From Phytomonospora sp040655735 (GTDB taxonomy: Bacteria; Actinomycetota; Actinomycetes; Mycobacteriales; Micromonosporaceae), in NCBI RefSeq assembly GCF_040655735.1, contig NZ_JBFAKK010000009.1:124001-188000 (forward strand): DNA of 64,000 nucleotides. Direction: 5' to 3'. The number at the start of each line of letters is the position of its first letter. Positions within the stretch are counted from its first letter, which is position 1. The notes beneath the pieces were generated by a model. It was given only the letters and a program-made list of their open reading frames with translations. It was not told where the DNA came from and did not search any database. The translations under genes and the position numbers were made by a program. Shown in pieces: positions 24,173 through 32,875 of the stretch.

Positions 24173-25141
24173 GTGCGGCGAATGCTGTGCGCGGCCTTGG
24201 CGGCGGTGCTGGTCCTGAGCGGTTGCGCGGCCGGTGAGCCCGAGTCGGCGGAGTTGCGGATCATGGTGCCGAACCCGCCCGGCAGTGGTTACGACGTGAC
24301 CGCGCGGACGGCCGCGCGGGCCATGGGCGACGCCGGGATCGACCGCGACGTCGAGGTCTTCAATCTGCCCGGCGGTGGTGGGACGGTCGGGTTGCGGCGG
24401 CTGATGTACGAGCGGGGCAACGCCGACCTGCTGATGCTCATGGGCCTGGGCGTGGTCGGCAGTGAGCACACCTCGCAGGCGCCGGTGTCGCTGGCCGACG
24501 CCACGCCGATCGCGCGGTTGATCGCCGAGCCGGGGATCATCGTCGTCCGCGCCGACTCGCCCTTTCGCGACCTCGCCGGCCTGATCGCCGCGTGGCGGGC
24601 CGATCCGGCGGCCGTCGCCGTCGGCGGTGGGTCCTCCCTCGGCGGGCCGGACCACCTCGCGCCCATGCTCGTCGCCGATGAACTCGGGCTGGAGCCCGCC
24701 GACGTCGACTACCAGCGCTACGACGGCGGCGGGGACCTGCTGGCGGCGATCCTCAGTGGGCAGGTCGCCTTCGGCGTCTCGGGTGTGAGCGAGTATCCCC
24801 AGCAGGTCCGTTCGGGGCAGCTGAGGGTGCTGGCGGTGACCGGTGAGGAACGCGCGCCCGGCCTCGACGCGCCGACGCTGCGCGAGTCGGGCATCGACGT
24901 GGTCTTCACCAACTGGCGCGGGATCGTGGCGCCACCGGGACTGTCGGCCGAGGAGGTCGCGGAGCTGACGGGGCTGGTGTCGCGGCTGCACGGTTCGCCG
25001 CAGTGGCGGGCGGCGCTGGAGCGCTACGGGTGGGCCGACGCCTACCTGGAGGGCGAGGCCTTCGGGGAGTTCATCGGCGCGGAGACGGCACGGCTGGTGG
25101 AGACGCTGGCGGGGCTGGGATTGAGCGCGGCGGCGGGTTAG
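24173..25141 (+). CDS. Orphan TctC-like solute-binding lipoprotein
   Basis: About 322 residues with a short lipoprotein signal (RRMLCAALAAVLVLSGC; lipobox LSGC). It has the same receptor pattern as tctC: MVPNPPGSGYDVTAR, EVFNLPGGGGTVGL, GGGSSLGGPDHLAP, YQRYDGGGDLLAAILSGQ and TNWRGIVAPPGL. GGAGG at 24161-24165 favours GTG 24173; an upstream ATG at 24143 is less likely. No tctAB follows. It diverges from the sensor kinase over 78 bp, so it may act as a ligand-presenting co-sensor, as proposed for BctC in Bordetella, or feed the tctBA transporter. Confidence 0.9.
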   Translation: MRRMLCAALAAVLVLSGCAAGEPESAELRIMVPNPPGSGYDVTARTAARAMGDAGIDRDVEVFNLPGGGGTVGLRRLMYERGNADLLMLMGLGVVGSEHTSQAPVSLADATPIARLIAEPGIIVVRADSPFRDLAGLIAAWRADPAAVAVGGGSSLGGPDHLAPMLVADELGLEPADVDYQRYDGGGDLLAAILSGQVAFGVSGVSEYPQQVRSGQLRVLAVTGEERAPGLDAPTLRESGIDVVFTNWRGIVAPPGLSAEEVAELTGLVSRLHGSPQWRAALERYGWADAYLEGEAFGEFIGAETARLVETLAGLGLSAAAG

Positions 25142-28100
25142 GCGCGGACGAGGAGGAGGACCTCGGACGGGGGCCAGGCCTCCGACAGCTCCCGCTGCTC
25201 GATGCGGGCAAGGGTGTAGTTGATGTCGTGAAGCACGGGTACGTAGTCCTCGGCGATCCTGGTCAGCGAGATCAGCCCGAGTTCCAGGCGAGCGAAAGCG
25301 ATCCTCTCCACGTCGATCGCGACCTCCCCCAGCAGCATCGGTGTCAGCGTCGTGCGCACGTCCTGGACAATCCGCAGCACGCCCGTGCGCCAGTCCTCGC
25401 CGTCCGTGGAGCGCTCGGCGAGTCTCGCGGTCAGGCCTTTGAGGAGCAGCTCCAAGGCGTCGGGTATCGCGCCCGGGCGAAAGGAGCCGGGCGAACCCGG
25501 TGCCTGCCGGGGGACGCCGGCGGCGGCGGCCAGCAAGTCCTTGCCGATCGCCTCGACGTCTCCCCACTTCGGTGACCGCTTGTCGGTCGCCCGGGCCGTC
25601 CGCCAGAGGCCGTAGAGCACCGCCCGGACCATCGAGCCGATTCCCCCGGGCGCCGACTGCGCTTGGACGTACAGCGCCTGCAGGGATCCGTCCACCAGAG
25701 CGTCGAGCTGATCGGCGGGACTGCTCAGGAACGCATGGGGATCCTCCCCGGAGGTCTTGCCGGCGAAGAGCCGCAGGCGGGCGATGGAACGCTCCAGCCT
25801 CGGGATGAGCCCTGCGATCTCCGCCTCGGCCAGATCCATGGCCGACACGAGGTTGCCCGCGACCGCGGCCTCCACCCGGTCGGTCCTGTTGTTGACGAAC
25901 AGCAGACGCCGGGGCCGCCGCTGCAGTTCCCGGACGAGAGCGCGCCTGCGCTCGTCGGTCATCTGCCGGCGATAGTCCTCCTGGACGTCGGGGGCGAGCG
26001 CCGAAGCTCCGCGCCGGGAGGTGGCGGCCTGCTCGATCTCGGCCTGGCGCAGCTTCGCCCGGACGGACTGGAGCGCTCCGATCGCCTTGGCCATGCGTGA
26101 GCTGGGGGCGATGACCTGGGCTAGCCGGAGGTGTCCCAAGAGCTTCGTGACCACGGTCAGGTGGTCGTACCCGGGTGGGGCTGCGGCTCTCTTAGCGGCC
26201 AGTTCGCAGACATCCAGCAGGGTGCGCACCTGGATTGGCCTGACCTGTTTGCGCAGGGACTCGATGAAGCCGTCCACCTGGACGCGAACACGCTCCAGGA
26301 CGCCGAGGTGCGCTTCCTCGACGGGTGCGTCCGGCGTGTAATAGAGCAGTGGCGAGGTCTCCCCTTGCATCCAGATGGCGCGACCGGCGATTCCCGCGAT
26401 CTCCTCCAGGGGACTCTCGCAGAGTTCGCCTTCGGTGGGAAGCCGGTAGGGACCATCGACGCCCGGCAGCCGGTTGACCCAGGCGATGAAGCGGACGGCG
26501 TCGTTGTCCCACATGCCCAGCGCGGGCCCTGCCTCGTCTGCGGCCGGTGAGTCGGGGCCCCTGCGGTGCAAGTTCAGATCACGCAGGAAGAAGCCGAAGA
26601 CCTCGTTGCTGACCGGCTTGGCGCTGAAGACGGTCTCGCTGCTCAGCCAGACGAGGTCGCTGAGGGTGTGCCCGACCTGGGCGCCGATGAGGGTCTGGCG
26701 TCGCGACAGGTCGTCCTCACCGGCGGCGTCGCGCTGCATCCGCTCCAGCTTCACCCGGGTCTGGCGTTCGATGCCGCGCGCCTCGGAGGCACAGGCCAGG
26801 GCCAGCCGAAGGGCCTGCGCGGTGCCCTTGGCGATGCACGCCTCCACGACCCTGGTCGCGTCGGCGCCCGCCGCCCACAGCAGGGTCGTCTCGTACCACC
26901 AGCTCTCGTCGATCAGGGCGGCGAGCGCCTCGGTTCCGTCGGTCTCGCGGAAGGCCATGGCCGCCAGGTACTCCTGAAAGGTCAGGTGCGCGAAGGCGTA
27001 CTGCCCTTCGGCCGGCTGGACGAGCAGGCCGTTGTTCTCCGCCTCCGCGAGGAAGTCCTCGGGGGTCACCCGGGTCGAAGCGGAGGCCAGTACGTCGCGG
27101 ACGACCTGCTGGGCCTCGCCGATCGGGAGGTCGCGGACCCGGTGGAGCATCATGTAGCTCGCCAGGGTCTGGCACACCTGGAACTTCTGCTCCGGTGTCA
27201 GGCCCTCGTCGCCGCCTCTGATCGACTTGGCCTCCTGGCGCCGGTGCAGGAGCATCTCGCAGATCTCCTCGTAGAGGGCCGCGCGGCTGCCGGGCAGGAC
27301 CTTGATGATGATGTGGACGTTGGTGATCATCGTCAGCAGCAGCGGGTTCTCGGCGAGCCTGAACAGCGCTGGGGTCTTTCGCAGCCGCTCGATGAGGTCT
27401 TCGGCCTCCTCTGCAGCGTGCTCGAGAACCGAGGCGTCCGATAGTCCGGTGCGCTGGGTCCATTTGACGCGGTACCAGTTGTGCACGAAAACGCGAATCT
27501 GCTCGGAGGTGAACCGCCGAACCTCGAGCTCGTCGGCGTTGTCGAGCCGGTTGGCCCGATAGCCGTGCGGGCGCGACGTCACCAGGAACATGTTGCGCGG
27601 GTACAGGTGGGTCTGACCTCGCACCCAGTCGACGACTTTGCGCCGGTCGGCCTCGTCGGCGACCTCGTCGAGACCGTCAAGCATCACCAGGCATTCACCG
27701 CGCTGGAGCTTGCGGTCGAACCATGCCGCGGAGTGCGAACCGTGCAGCCAGTCCAGTGCGGCGGCGAGTGTGGCGATGGTCTTGTCACCCTGCTCGATGA
27801 TGGATTTAGCGTGCTGCCTGAGTTCGAGGATGATCGGCAGGCGCGACCTGCGCCTCGGGTTCGACGCCAGGCGCAGCGCCTTAACGCGCAGCAGCGTGGT
27901 CTTGCCCGAGCCCGGTCCCCCGACAATGACGAAGACTCCGCTGTCGTGGGCGTCGATGAACGCGTCGGGCGAAAGGCGTTCGCTCTTGTCGATGCGCCCG
28001 ACAGTCGAGCCGGCCGCGGCCCGGCGCCGCAGGCTCAGATCGACGTAGACGTCGGGCAGTTGGACCGCGTACTGGGTCGACGTCTTCACGCCGAGCAACT

Positions 28101-28407
28101 GGACGTAGCGCAGGCTCACCTTGAGCCTTTCCAGGTAACGCGCCTTGTACCGCCAGGCGACACCGTAGAAGGCGTGGGCCGACCGGTTGATCCACTCCTC
28201 GATCGCCGGCTCGACCACCCGCTTGAGCACCTTCGTCACGAAGAGGATCGCGAAGTAGGCGGTGAGGATCAGCACGCTGGGGAACGGGTGCGACTGCACG
28301 GTCGTGGAAAACCCCGCACCAACGAGGGCAGGTGGGGCTAAAGCGGCCAGGATCGTCCAGAACCGCACCCCGGACGACGGCGGTGGCGGCTGTGTCGGTG
28401 TCGTCAC
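25138..28407 (-). CDS. Membrane-anchored NACHT NTPase with FGE-like segment
   Basis: A 1089-residue protein. Two N-terminal membrane segments (about 14-33 and 43-60) precede a NACHT domain: Walker A GGPGSGKTT (163-171), Walker B LVMLDGLDEVADE (240-252), sensor segment LVTSRPHGY (275-283), then LAENPLLLTMI (351-361) and the FAHLTFQEYLAAMAF motif (472-486). Residues 593-681 resemble part of a formylglycine-generating-enzyme/C-type-lectin fold (KPVSNEVFGFFLRD, NDAVRFIAWVN, YRLPTEGEL, IWMQG). The last 400 residues look helical and match nothing I recognise. Bacterial NACHT proteins include anti-phage NLR-like sensors, so a defence role is plausible but inferred. It sits alone, overlaps tctC2 by 4 nt, and lies between conserved blocks. 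Confidence 0.85.
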   Translation of the reverse strand: MTTPTQPPPPSSGVRFWTILAALAPPALVGAGFSTTVQSHPFPSVLILTAYFAILFVTKVLKRVVEPAIEEWINRSAHAFYGVAWRYKARYLERLKVSLRYVQLLGVKTSTQYAVQLPDVYVDLSLRRRAAAGSTVGRIDKSERLSPDAFIDAHDSGVFVIVGGPGSGKTTLLRVKALRLASNPRRRSRLPIILELRQHAKSIIEQGDKTIATLAAALDWLHGSHSAAWFDRKLQRGECLVMLDGLDEVADEADRRKVVDWVRGQTHLYPRNMFLVTSRPHGYRANRLDNADELEVRRFTSEQIRVFVHNWYRVKWTQRTGLSDASVLEHAAEEAEDLIERLRKTPALFRLAENPLLLTMITNVHIIIKVLPGSRAALYEEICEMLLHRRQEAKSIRGGDEGLTPEQKFQVCQTLASYMMLHRVRDLPIGEAQQVVRDVLASASTRVTPEDFLAEAENNGLLVQPAEGQYAFAHLTFQEYLAAMAFRETDGTEALAALIDESWWYETTLLWAAGADATRVVEACIAKGTAQALRLALACASEARGIERQTRVKLERMQRDAAGEDDLSRRQTLIGAQVGHTLSDLVWLSSETVFSAKPVSNEVFGFFLRDLNLHRRGPDSPAADEAGPALGMWDNDAVRFIAWVNRLPGVDGPYRLPTEGELCESPLEEIAGIAGRAIWMQGETSPLLYYTPDAPVEEAHLGVLERVRVQVDGFIESLRKQVRPIQVRTLLDVCELAAKRAAAPPGYDHLTVVTKLLGHLRLAQVIAPSSRMAKAIGALQSVRAKLRQAEIEQAATSRRGASALAPDVQEDYRRQMTDERRRALVRELQRRPRRLLFVNNRTDRVEAAVAGNLVSAMDLAEAEIAGLIPRLERSIARLRLFAGKTSGEDPHAFLSSPADQLDALVDGSLQALYVQAQSAPGGIGSMVRAVLYGLWRTARATDKRSPKWGDVEAIGKDLLAAAAGVPRQAPGSPGSFRPGAIPDALELLLKGLTARLAERSTDGEDWRTGVLRIVQDVRTTLTPMLLGEVAIDVERIAFARLELGLISLTRIAEDYVPVLHDINYTLARIEQRELSEAWPPSEVLLLVRA

Positions 28408-28453
28408 CCGTCCGACAGTACGGTGTCCGGGCCAAGGTTCATGGACACCGAAA

Positions 28454-28479
28454 GGCCCGTCCGGCTACCCGGACGGGCC
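28454..28479 (-). terminator. Terminator of gltX
   Basis: A perfect 11-bp stem (GGCCCGTCCGG, 28454-28464, with 28469-28479) and a 4-nt loop, followed on the minus strand by UUUCGG. It lies between gltX and the NACHT gene, about 50 bp past the gltX stop. Confidence 0.75.
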
Positions 28480-28532
28480 CCACTGTCGTGCCGTTTGCTC
28501 TCTTGCCGTTCTGCCTACGCTCGACGCAGGCC

Positions 28533-30002
28533 CTAGAGTGTGGCGCGAGCCGCCCGCAGCCGCTCCAGGGTCACCTCGCGGCCCAGGAGTTCCATCGACT
28601 CGTACAGCGGCGGTGAGACCGCCTTGCCCGTGGCGGCGACGCGCAGCGGCCCGAAGGCCTTGCGGGGCTTGATGCCCATGTCGTCGATGAGGGTGGCCTT
28701 GAGGGTCGCCTCGATCGCGTCGGTGGTGAACTCCGGCAGCGCTTCGAGGGCGGTGATGGAGGCGTCGAGGATCTGCGGCGCGTCGTCCTTGAAGTTCTTC
28801 GCCGCGCTGTCGGGGTCGATGGCGAAGTTCTCGCCGGCGAACAGGAAGCGCATCATCTCCGCGCCCTGCACGAGCGTGCCGGTGCGCTCCTGCACCAGCG
28901 GCGTGGCCACCGCCAGGACCCGCAGCTGCTCCTCGGTCGGCTCGTCGCCGAGCAGGCCGAACCGCTGGAGGAACGGCAGGATGCGGGCGGCGAGGTCCTC
29001 GGGCGCGAGCATCCGGATGTGGGTGCCGTTGATGGCGTCCATCTTCTTCTCGTCGAAACGCGACGGGTTGCTGTTGACGTCGCCGATGTCGAAGGCGGCG
29101 ACCAGCTCGTCCTTGGTGAACACGTCGCGGTCGTGGCCGATCGACCAGCCCAGCAGCGCGATGTAGTTCACGATGCCCTCGGGCAGGTAGCCCTTGTCGC
29201 GGTAGGCGAGCAGGTCCGAGCGCGGGTCGCGCTTCGACATCTTCTTGCGGGACTCGTCGACGACGAGCGGCGCGTGCGCGAAGGTCGGCACGAACTCGGC
29301 GACGCCGATGTCGATCAGCGCGCGGTACAGCGCGATCTGGCGCGGGGTCGACGACAGCAGGTCCTCGCCGCGGATGATGTGCGTGATGCGCATCGTGGCG
29401 TCGTCGACCGGGTTGACCAGCGTGTACAGCGGGGTGCCGTCGGCGCGGGTGATCGCGAAGTCGGGGACCATGCCGGCGCGGTAGGTGACGTCGCCGCGGA
29501 TGAGGTCGGTGAAGGTGATGTCCTCGTCGGGCATCCGCACGCGCAGGATCGGACGGCGGCCCTCGGCGAGGTAGGCGGCCTTCTGCTCCTCGGTGAGGTC
29601 GCGGTCGAAGTTGTCGTAACCCAGTTTCGGGTCGCGGCCGGCGGCCTTGTGGCGCGCCTCGACCTCGTCGGGCGTCGAGAAGGCCTCGTAGGCGTGCCCG
29701 GCTTCAAGGAGGCGCTTGGCGACGTCGAGGTGCATGTCACGGCGCTCGCTCTGCCGGTACGGGCCGTGCGGGCCGCCGACCTCGGGGCCCTCGTCCCAGT
29801 CGAAGCCGAGCCAGCGCAGCGCGTCGAGGAGTTGCTCGTAGGACTCCTGACTGTCGCGCGCGGCGTCGGTGTCCTCGATGCGGAACACGAAGGTGCCGCC
29901 GTGGTGGCGCGCGTACGCCCAGTTGTACAGGCAGGTACGCGCCAGCCCGACGTGCGGGACGCCCGTCGGCGACGGGCAGAAGCGGGTGCGGACTTCAGTC
30001 AA
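28533..30002 (-). CDS. gltX: Glutamyl-tRNA synthetase
   Basis: A 489-residue class I synthetase that charges tRNA-Glu. The HIGH-type motif is in SPTGVPHVGLARTCLYNW, the KMSKS loop is KKMSKRD, and the anticodon-binding helical domain fills the last third. The first codon of the frame is TTG at 30000-30002 (reads MTEVRTRFCPS), with AGGTGA eight bases upstream; no better start is visible. It overlaps the stop of the upstream FAA-hydrolase gene by 8 nt. The two nearby tRNA-Glu genes are its substrates. Confidence 0.96.
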   Translation of the reverse strand: MTEVRTRFCPSPTGVPHVGLARTCLYNWAYARHHGGTFVFRIEDTDAARDSQESYEQLLDALRWLGFDWDEGPEVGGPHGPYRQSERRDMHLDVAKRLLEAGHAYEAFSTPDEVEARHKAAGRDPKLGYDNFDRDLTEEQKAAYLAEGRRPILRVRMPDEDITFTDLIRGDVTYRAGMVPDFAITRADGTPLYTLVNPVDDATMRITHIIRGEDLLSSTPRQIALYRALIDIGVAEFVPTFAHAPLVVDESRKKMSKRDPRSDLLAYRDKGYLPEGIVNYIALLGWSIGHDRDVFTKDELVAAFDIGDVNSNPSRFDEKKMDAINGTHIRMLAPEDLAARILPFLQRFGLLGDEPTEEQLRVLAVATPLVQERTGTLVQGAEMMRFLFAGENFAIDPDSAAKNFKDDAPQILDASITALEALPEFTTDAIEATLKATLIDDMGIKPRKAFGPLRVAATGKAVSPPLYESMELLGREVTLERLRAARATL

Positions 30003-30789
30003 GATCGATCACCTGGTTCGTGAGCGTGCCGATCCCCTCGATCGACACGGATACCTTGTCACCGGCCACCATCGGCTCGACGCCTTCGGGGGTGCCGGTG
30101 AGGATGACGTCGCCGGGAAGCAGCGTCATCACGTGCGACACGTACGACACGAGCGTCGCCGGGTCGAAGACCATGTCCTTGGTGCGGCCGAGCTGGCGCA
30201 CCTCGTCGTTGACCTCGCAGCGGACCTCGACGTCGGCGACGTCGACCGAGGTGTCGATCCACGGGCCGAGCGGGCAGAAGGAGTCGAAGCCCTTCGCGCG
30301 CGTCCACTGGCCGTCCTTCGACTGGAGGTCGCGGGCGGTGACGTCGTTGGCGATGGTGTAGCCGAAGATCGTGCGGGCCGCGCCGGCGCGGCTGACCCGG
30401 CGGGCGCCGGTCGCGCCGATGACGATGGCCAGCTCCGCCTCGTGCTCGACCTGCTGGGACACCGGCGGGATGCGGATGGCGTCGTCGGGACCGATGATCG
30501 AGGTCGACGGCTTGAGGAACAGCAGCGGCTCGGTCGGGACCTCGGCGCCGTGCTCGGCGGCGTGGGCGGCGTAGTTGCGTCCGACGCAGACGATCTTGCT
30601 CGGCAGGATCGGCGACATCAGGCGCACGTCGGCCAGTGCCCAGCGCTGGCCGGTGAAGGTGATGTCCCCGAAGGGGTGGCCTTCGATCTCGGCGACGGTC
30701 AGGCCGCTCTTCTCACCGTCGGCGGCCTTCTCGCCCTCGACGACCCCGAACGACATGCCCCTGGGATGGGCGACACGCGCGATACGCAA
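29995..30789 (-). CDS. Fumarylacetoacetate-hydrolase-fold protein
   Basis: A 264-residue protein of the FAH/YcgM family, which hydrolyses or decarboxylates small dicarbonyl acids. Motifs: KIVCVGRNYAAHAAE, FLKPSTSIIGPDD, metal ligands in EHEAELAIVIG, NDVTARDLQ, KGFDSFCPLGPW and LLPGDVILTGTPEGV. The frame starts at a TTG (30787-30789, LRIARVAHP) with AGGGGAG upstream; the alternative ATG lies 11 codons in (MSFGVVEGE). The exact substrate is unknown. It is always found upstream of gltX in related genomes and overlaps it by 8 nt here. Confidence 0.92.
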   Translation of the reverse strand: MRIARVAHPRGMSFGVVEGEKAADGEKSGLTVAEIEGHPFGDITFTGQRWALADVRLMSPILPSKIVCVGRNYAAHAAEHGAEVPTEPLLFLKPSTSIIGPDDAIRIPPVSQQVEHEAELAIVIGATGARRVSRAGAARTIFGYTIANDVTARDLQSKDGQWTRAKGFDSFCPLGPWIDTSVDVADVEVRCEVNDEVRQLGRTKDMVFDPATLVSYVSHVMTLLPGDVILTGTPEGVEPMVAGDKVSVSIEGIGTLTNQVIDLD

Positions 30790-30969
30790 GAGTGCTCCCC
30801 TTCTGACCTTCCGGGCCGCCGGACTCCGGCGGTTCCCGTGGCGTTCACGGTCACGCACCGGCCGGCGGCCTGCCAACTTCTTTTCGCACCGAGAGCCTAG
30901 TCGTGGACTCGCGGCCGGTCCGCCACACCTGGCGACCCAGTAGGGTCCCTCACCGCCGGCCGGTGGCGC

Positions 30970-31593
30970 TCACCGGATCCGGATGAACTTGCGCTCGACG
31001 GCCGTGGTCACCGCCGCCGTGCGGGTCTCCACGCCGAGCTTGGTGTAGATCCGCTGGAGGTGCGTCTTGACCGTCGCCTCGGTGATGAACAGCCGCCGGC
31101 CGATCTCGCGGTTGCCGGCGCCCTCGGCCAGCAGGCCGAGGATCTCGACCTCGCGCGGCGACAGTGAGGGCAGCGGGTCGCGCATCCGCCGCATCATCCG
31201 GGAGGCGACCTGCGGTGACAGCACGCTCTCGCCTCGCGCGGCGGCGCGCACACCCCGGAACAGCTCCTCGGGCGGCCCCGCCTTGAGCAGGTAGCCGGTC
31301 GCTCCGGCGTCGATGGCGCGGGCGATGTCGGCGTCGCTGTCGTAGGTGGTCAAGACCAGTACCTGCGGCGCCGGGTCGAGCGCCCGCAGCCGCCGGGTCG
31401 CCTCGACGCCGTCGACGCCGTCGCCGAGCTGCAAGTCCATCAGCACCACGTCGGGCGCGGCGACGGCGGCCTCGCGCAAGGCGGTCTCGGCGTCACCGGC
31501 CTCGCCGACGACCTCGATGCCGTCCTCACCGGCGAGCAGCGCCTTCACCCCCGCCCGCACGACGGCGTGGTCGTCGACCAGGTAGACCTTCAC
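30970..31593 (-). CDS. senR: NarL/LuxR-type response regulator, SenR-like
   Basis: A 207-residue regulator: receiver domain (YLVDDHAVVRAGVKALL, D53 in VVLMDLQLGD, LKAG switch Lys) and LuxR helix-turn-helix (LSPREVEILGLLAEGAGNREIGRRLFITEATVKTHLQRIY, given here in two blocks of the motif). Its gene overlaps the kinase by 4 nt, and the pair lies divergent from an HbpS-like gene. That is the arrangement of the SenS-SenR-HbpS redox and haem sensing system of Streptomyces, hence the name. In that system SenR controls catalase-peroxidase and hbpS itself. Confidence 0.82.
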   Translation of the reverse strand: MKVYLVDDHAVVRAGVKALLAGEDGIEVVGEAGDAETALREAAVAAPDVVLMDLQLGDGVDGVEATRRLRALDPAPQVLVLTTYDSDADIARAIDAGATGYLLKAGPPEELFRGVRAAARGESVLSPQVASRMMRRMRDPLPSLSPREVEILGLLAEGAGNREIGRRLFITEATVKTHLQRIYTKLGVETRTAAVTTAVERKFIRIR

Positions 31594-32708
31594 GCGTCCG
31601 CTCCTTGCCTGCCACGGACCGGGAGCGACACCGACACGGCCGTGCCGTCGCCCGGCGCGGTCTCCACGGCGAGGTAGCCGTCGAGGGCCGCGGCGCGTTC
31701 GCGCATCGCGGCGATGCCGTAGCCGCGGCCGGGTTCACCGACCGGTGCGTCGGGGTCGAAGCCGGCGCCGTCGTCGCGGACGTCGAGGTTGACGTGGTCG
31801 CCGATGCGGGAGACGGTGACCACGGCGTTGCGGGCCCCGGCGTGCTCGCGGACGTTGGCCAGCGCCCCCTGCGCGACCCGCAGCAGCACCGCCGAGGTCG
31901 CCGGGGGCAGGTCGCCGAGCTCGCCTTCGGCGTGCACCCGCACCTCAAGGCCGCCGACCGCGCCGGTCTCGGCGGCAAGCGAGTGCAACGCGTCGAGCAG
32001 CGGAACCGGCACGCCGAGGTCGCGGACGAAGGCGCGCGCCTCGGTGAGGTTGCGGGCGGCCATCTCCTCGGCGAGGCGCACGTGCTCGCGCGCCTTCTCG
32101 GTGCCCCAGGACCGCTCGGCGTTCTGGAGCAGCAGGACGATCCCCGACAGGCCCTGCGCGAGGGTGTCGTGGATCTCGCGGGACAGGCGGGTGCGCTCTT
32201 CTAGTACGCCGGTGCGGTGCTGGGAGGCGGCCAGTTCGCCGCGGGTGCGCTTGAGGTCGAGGACGGTCGCCACAGTCATGCCCGCGATCGCGATCGGCAC
32301 GAGCACGAGGCTGGGGTCGACGACCTCGTTGAGGGCGAGCAGGGCGACGATCACCGCGACGGTCAGCAGTGCGCCGACGATGACGGTCGCGCGCGGGGAG
32401 AGCAGGCGCAGGCAGAGGAACAGCAGCGGGACGGCGACGACGGCGAAGGAGGGCGCGCGCCAGGTCAGCGCGAGCCAGCAGACCAGCACGGCGGCGAGCC
32501 ACCCGAGCGACCAGGCGCGGCCGAGGCGCGACCAGCCCCACACCCCGGTGGCGTAGACGACGGCGGTGATCGCGGCCAGCGTCAGGTCGACGACCATCGC
32601 GCGGTCGAAGGAGTGGCGGATGAGCAGGCGCGAGGCCCCGGCGGCCATCAGCAGGAAGAACCCGGCGTGCATGGCCACGTCGAGCAGTTTCGGCTTCTCC
32701 CGGGGCAT
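31590..32708 (-). CDS. senS: Membrane histidine kinase, SenS-like
   Basis: A 372-residue HisKA_3 kinase. Five or six N-terminal membrane segments (about 12-30, 40-58, 66-82, 88-102, 108-128 and 134-150) lead to the dimerization helix with H180 in TRLSREIHDTLAQGL and a C-terminal ATPase domain (DDGAGFDPDAP, GYGIAAMRERAAAL). The multi-span input with little extracellular sequence fits sensing through a partner, as SenS does with HbpS. The ATG at 32706-32708 is chosen; an upstream TTG at 32750 is possible. No good ribosome site is visible. Confidence 0.82.
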   Translation of the reverse strand: MPREKPKLLDVAMHAGFFLLMAAGASRLLIRHSFDRAMVVDLTLAAITAVVYATGVWGWSRLGRAWSLGWLAAVLVCWLALTWRAPSFAVVAVPLLFLCLRLLSPRATVIVGALLTVAVIVALLALNEVVDPSLVLVPIAIAGMTVATVLDLKRTRGELAASQHRTGVLEERTRLSREIHDTLAQGLSGIVLLLQNAERSWGTEKAREHVRLAEEMAARNLTEARAFVRDLGVPVPLLDALHSLAAETGAVGGLEVRVHAEGELGDLPPATSAVLLRVAQGALANVREHAGARNAVVTVSRIGDHVNLDVRDDGAGFDPDAPVGEPGRGYGIAAMRERAAALDGYLAVETAPGDGTAVSVSLPVRGRQGADA

Positions 32709-32875
32709 GTCCGCACCATATCCGCACGTCACGGGGTCCGTGTCGGTCAATCGGATGACAGGCGGGTGCGTCTTGTCGACGCGCCTGGTTCACGCCCGCG
32801 CCCGACGTCGCGGGCGGCCCGCGTCCGCAGTGTTGGGGAGGCAAGACACCCGGAACCGATCGGATGGAGAACCTC

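Noticed and set aside
22529..25567. 1012-codon minus frame extending the sensor kinase
   Set aside because: The part beyond 24094 is the antisense of tctC2 and encodes only Arg/Gly/Gln-rich sequence; GTG 24094 has a strong ribosome site.
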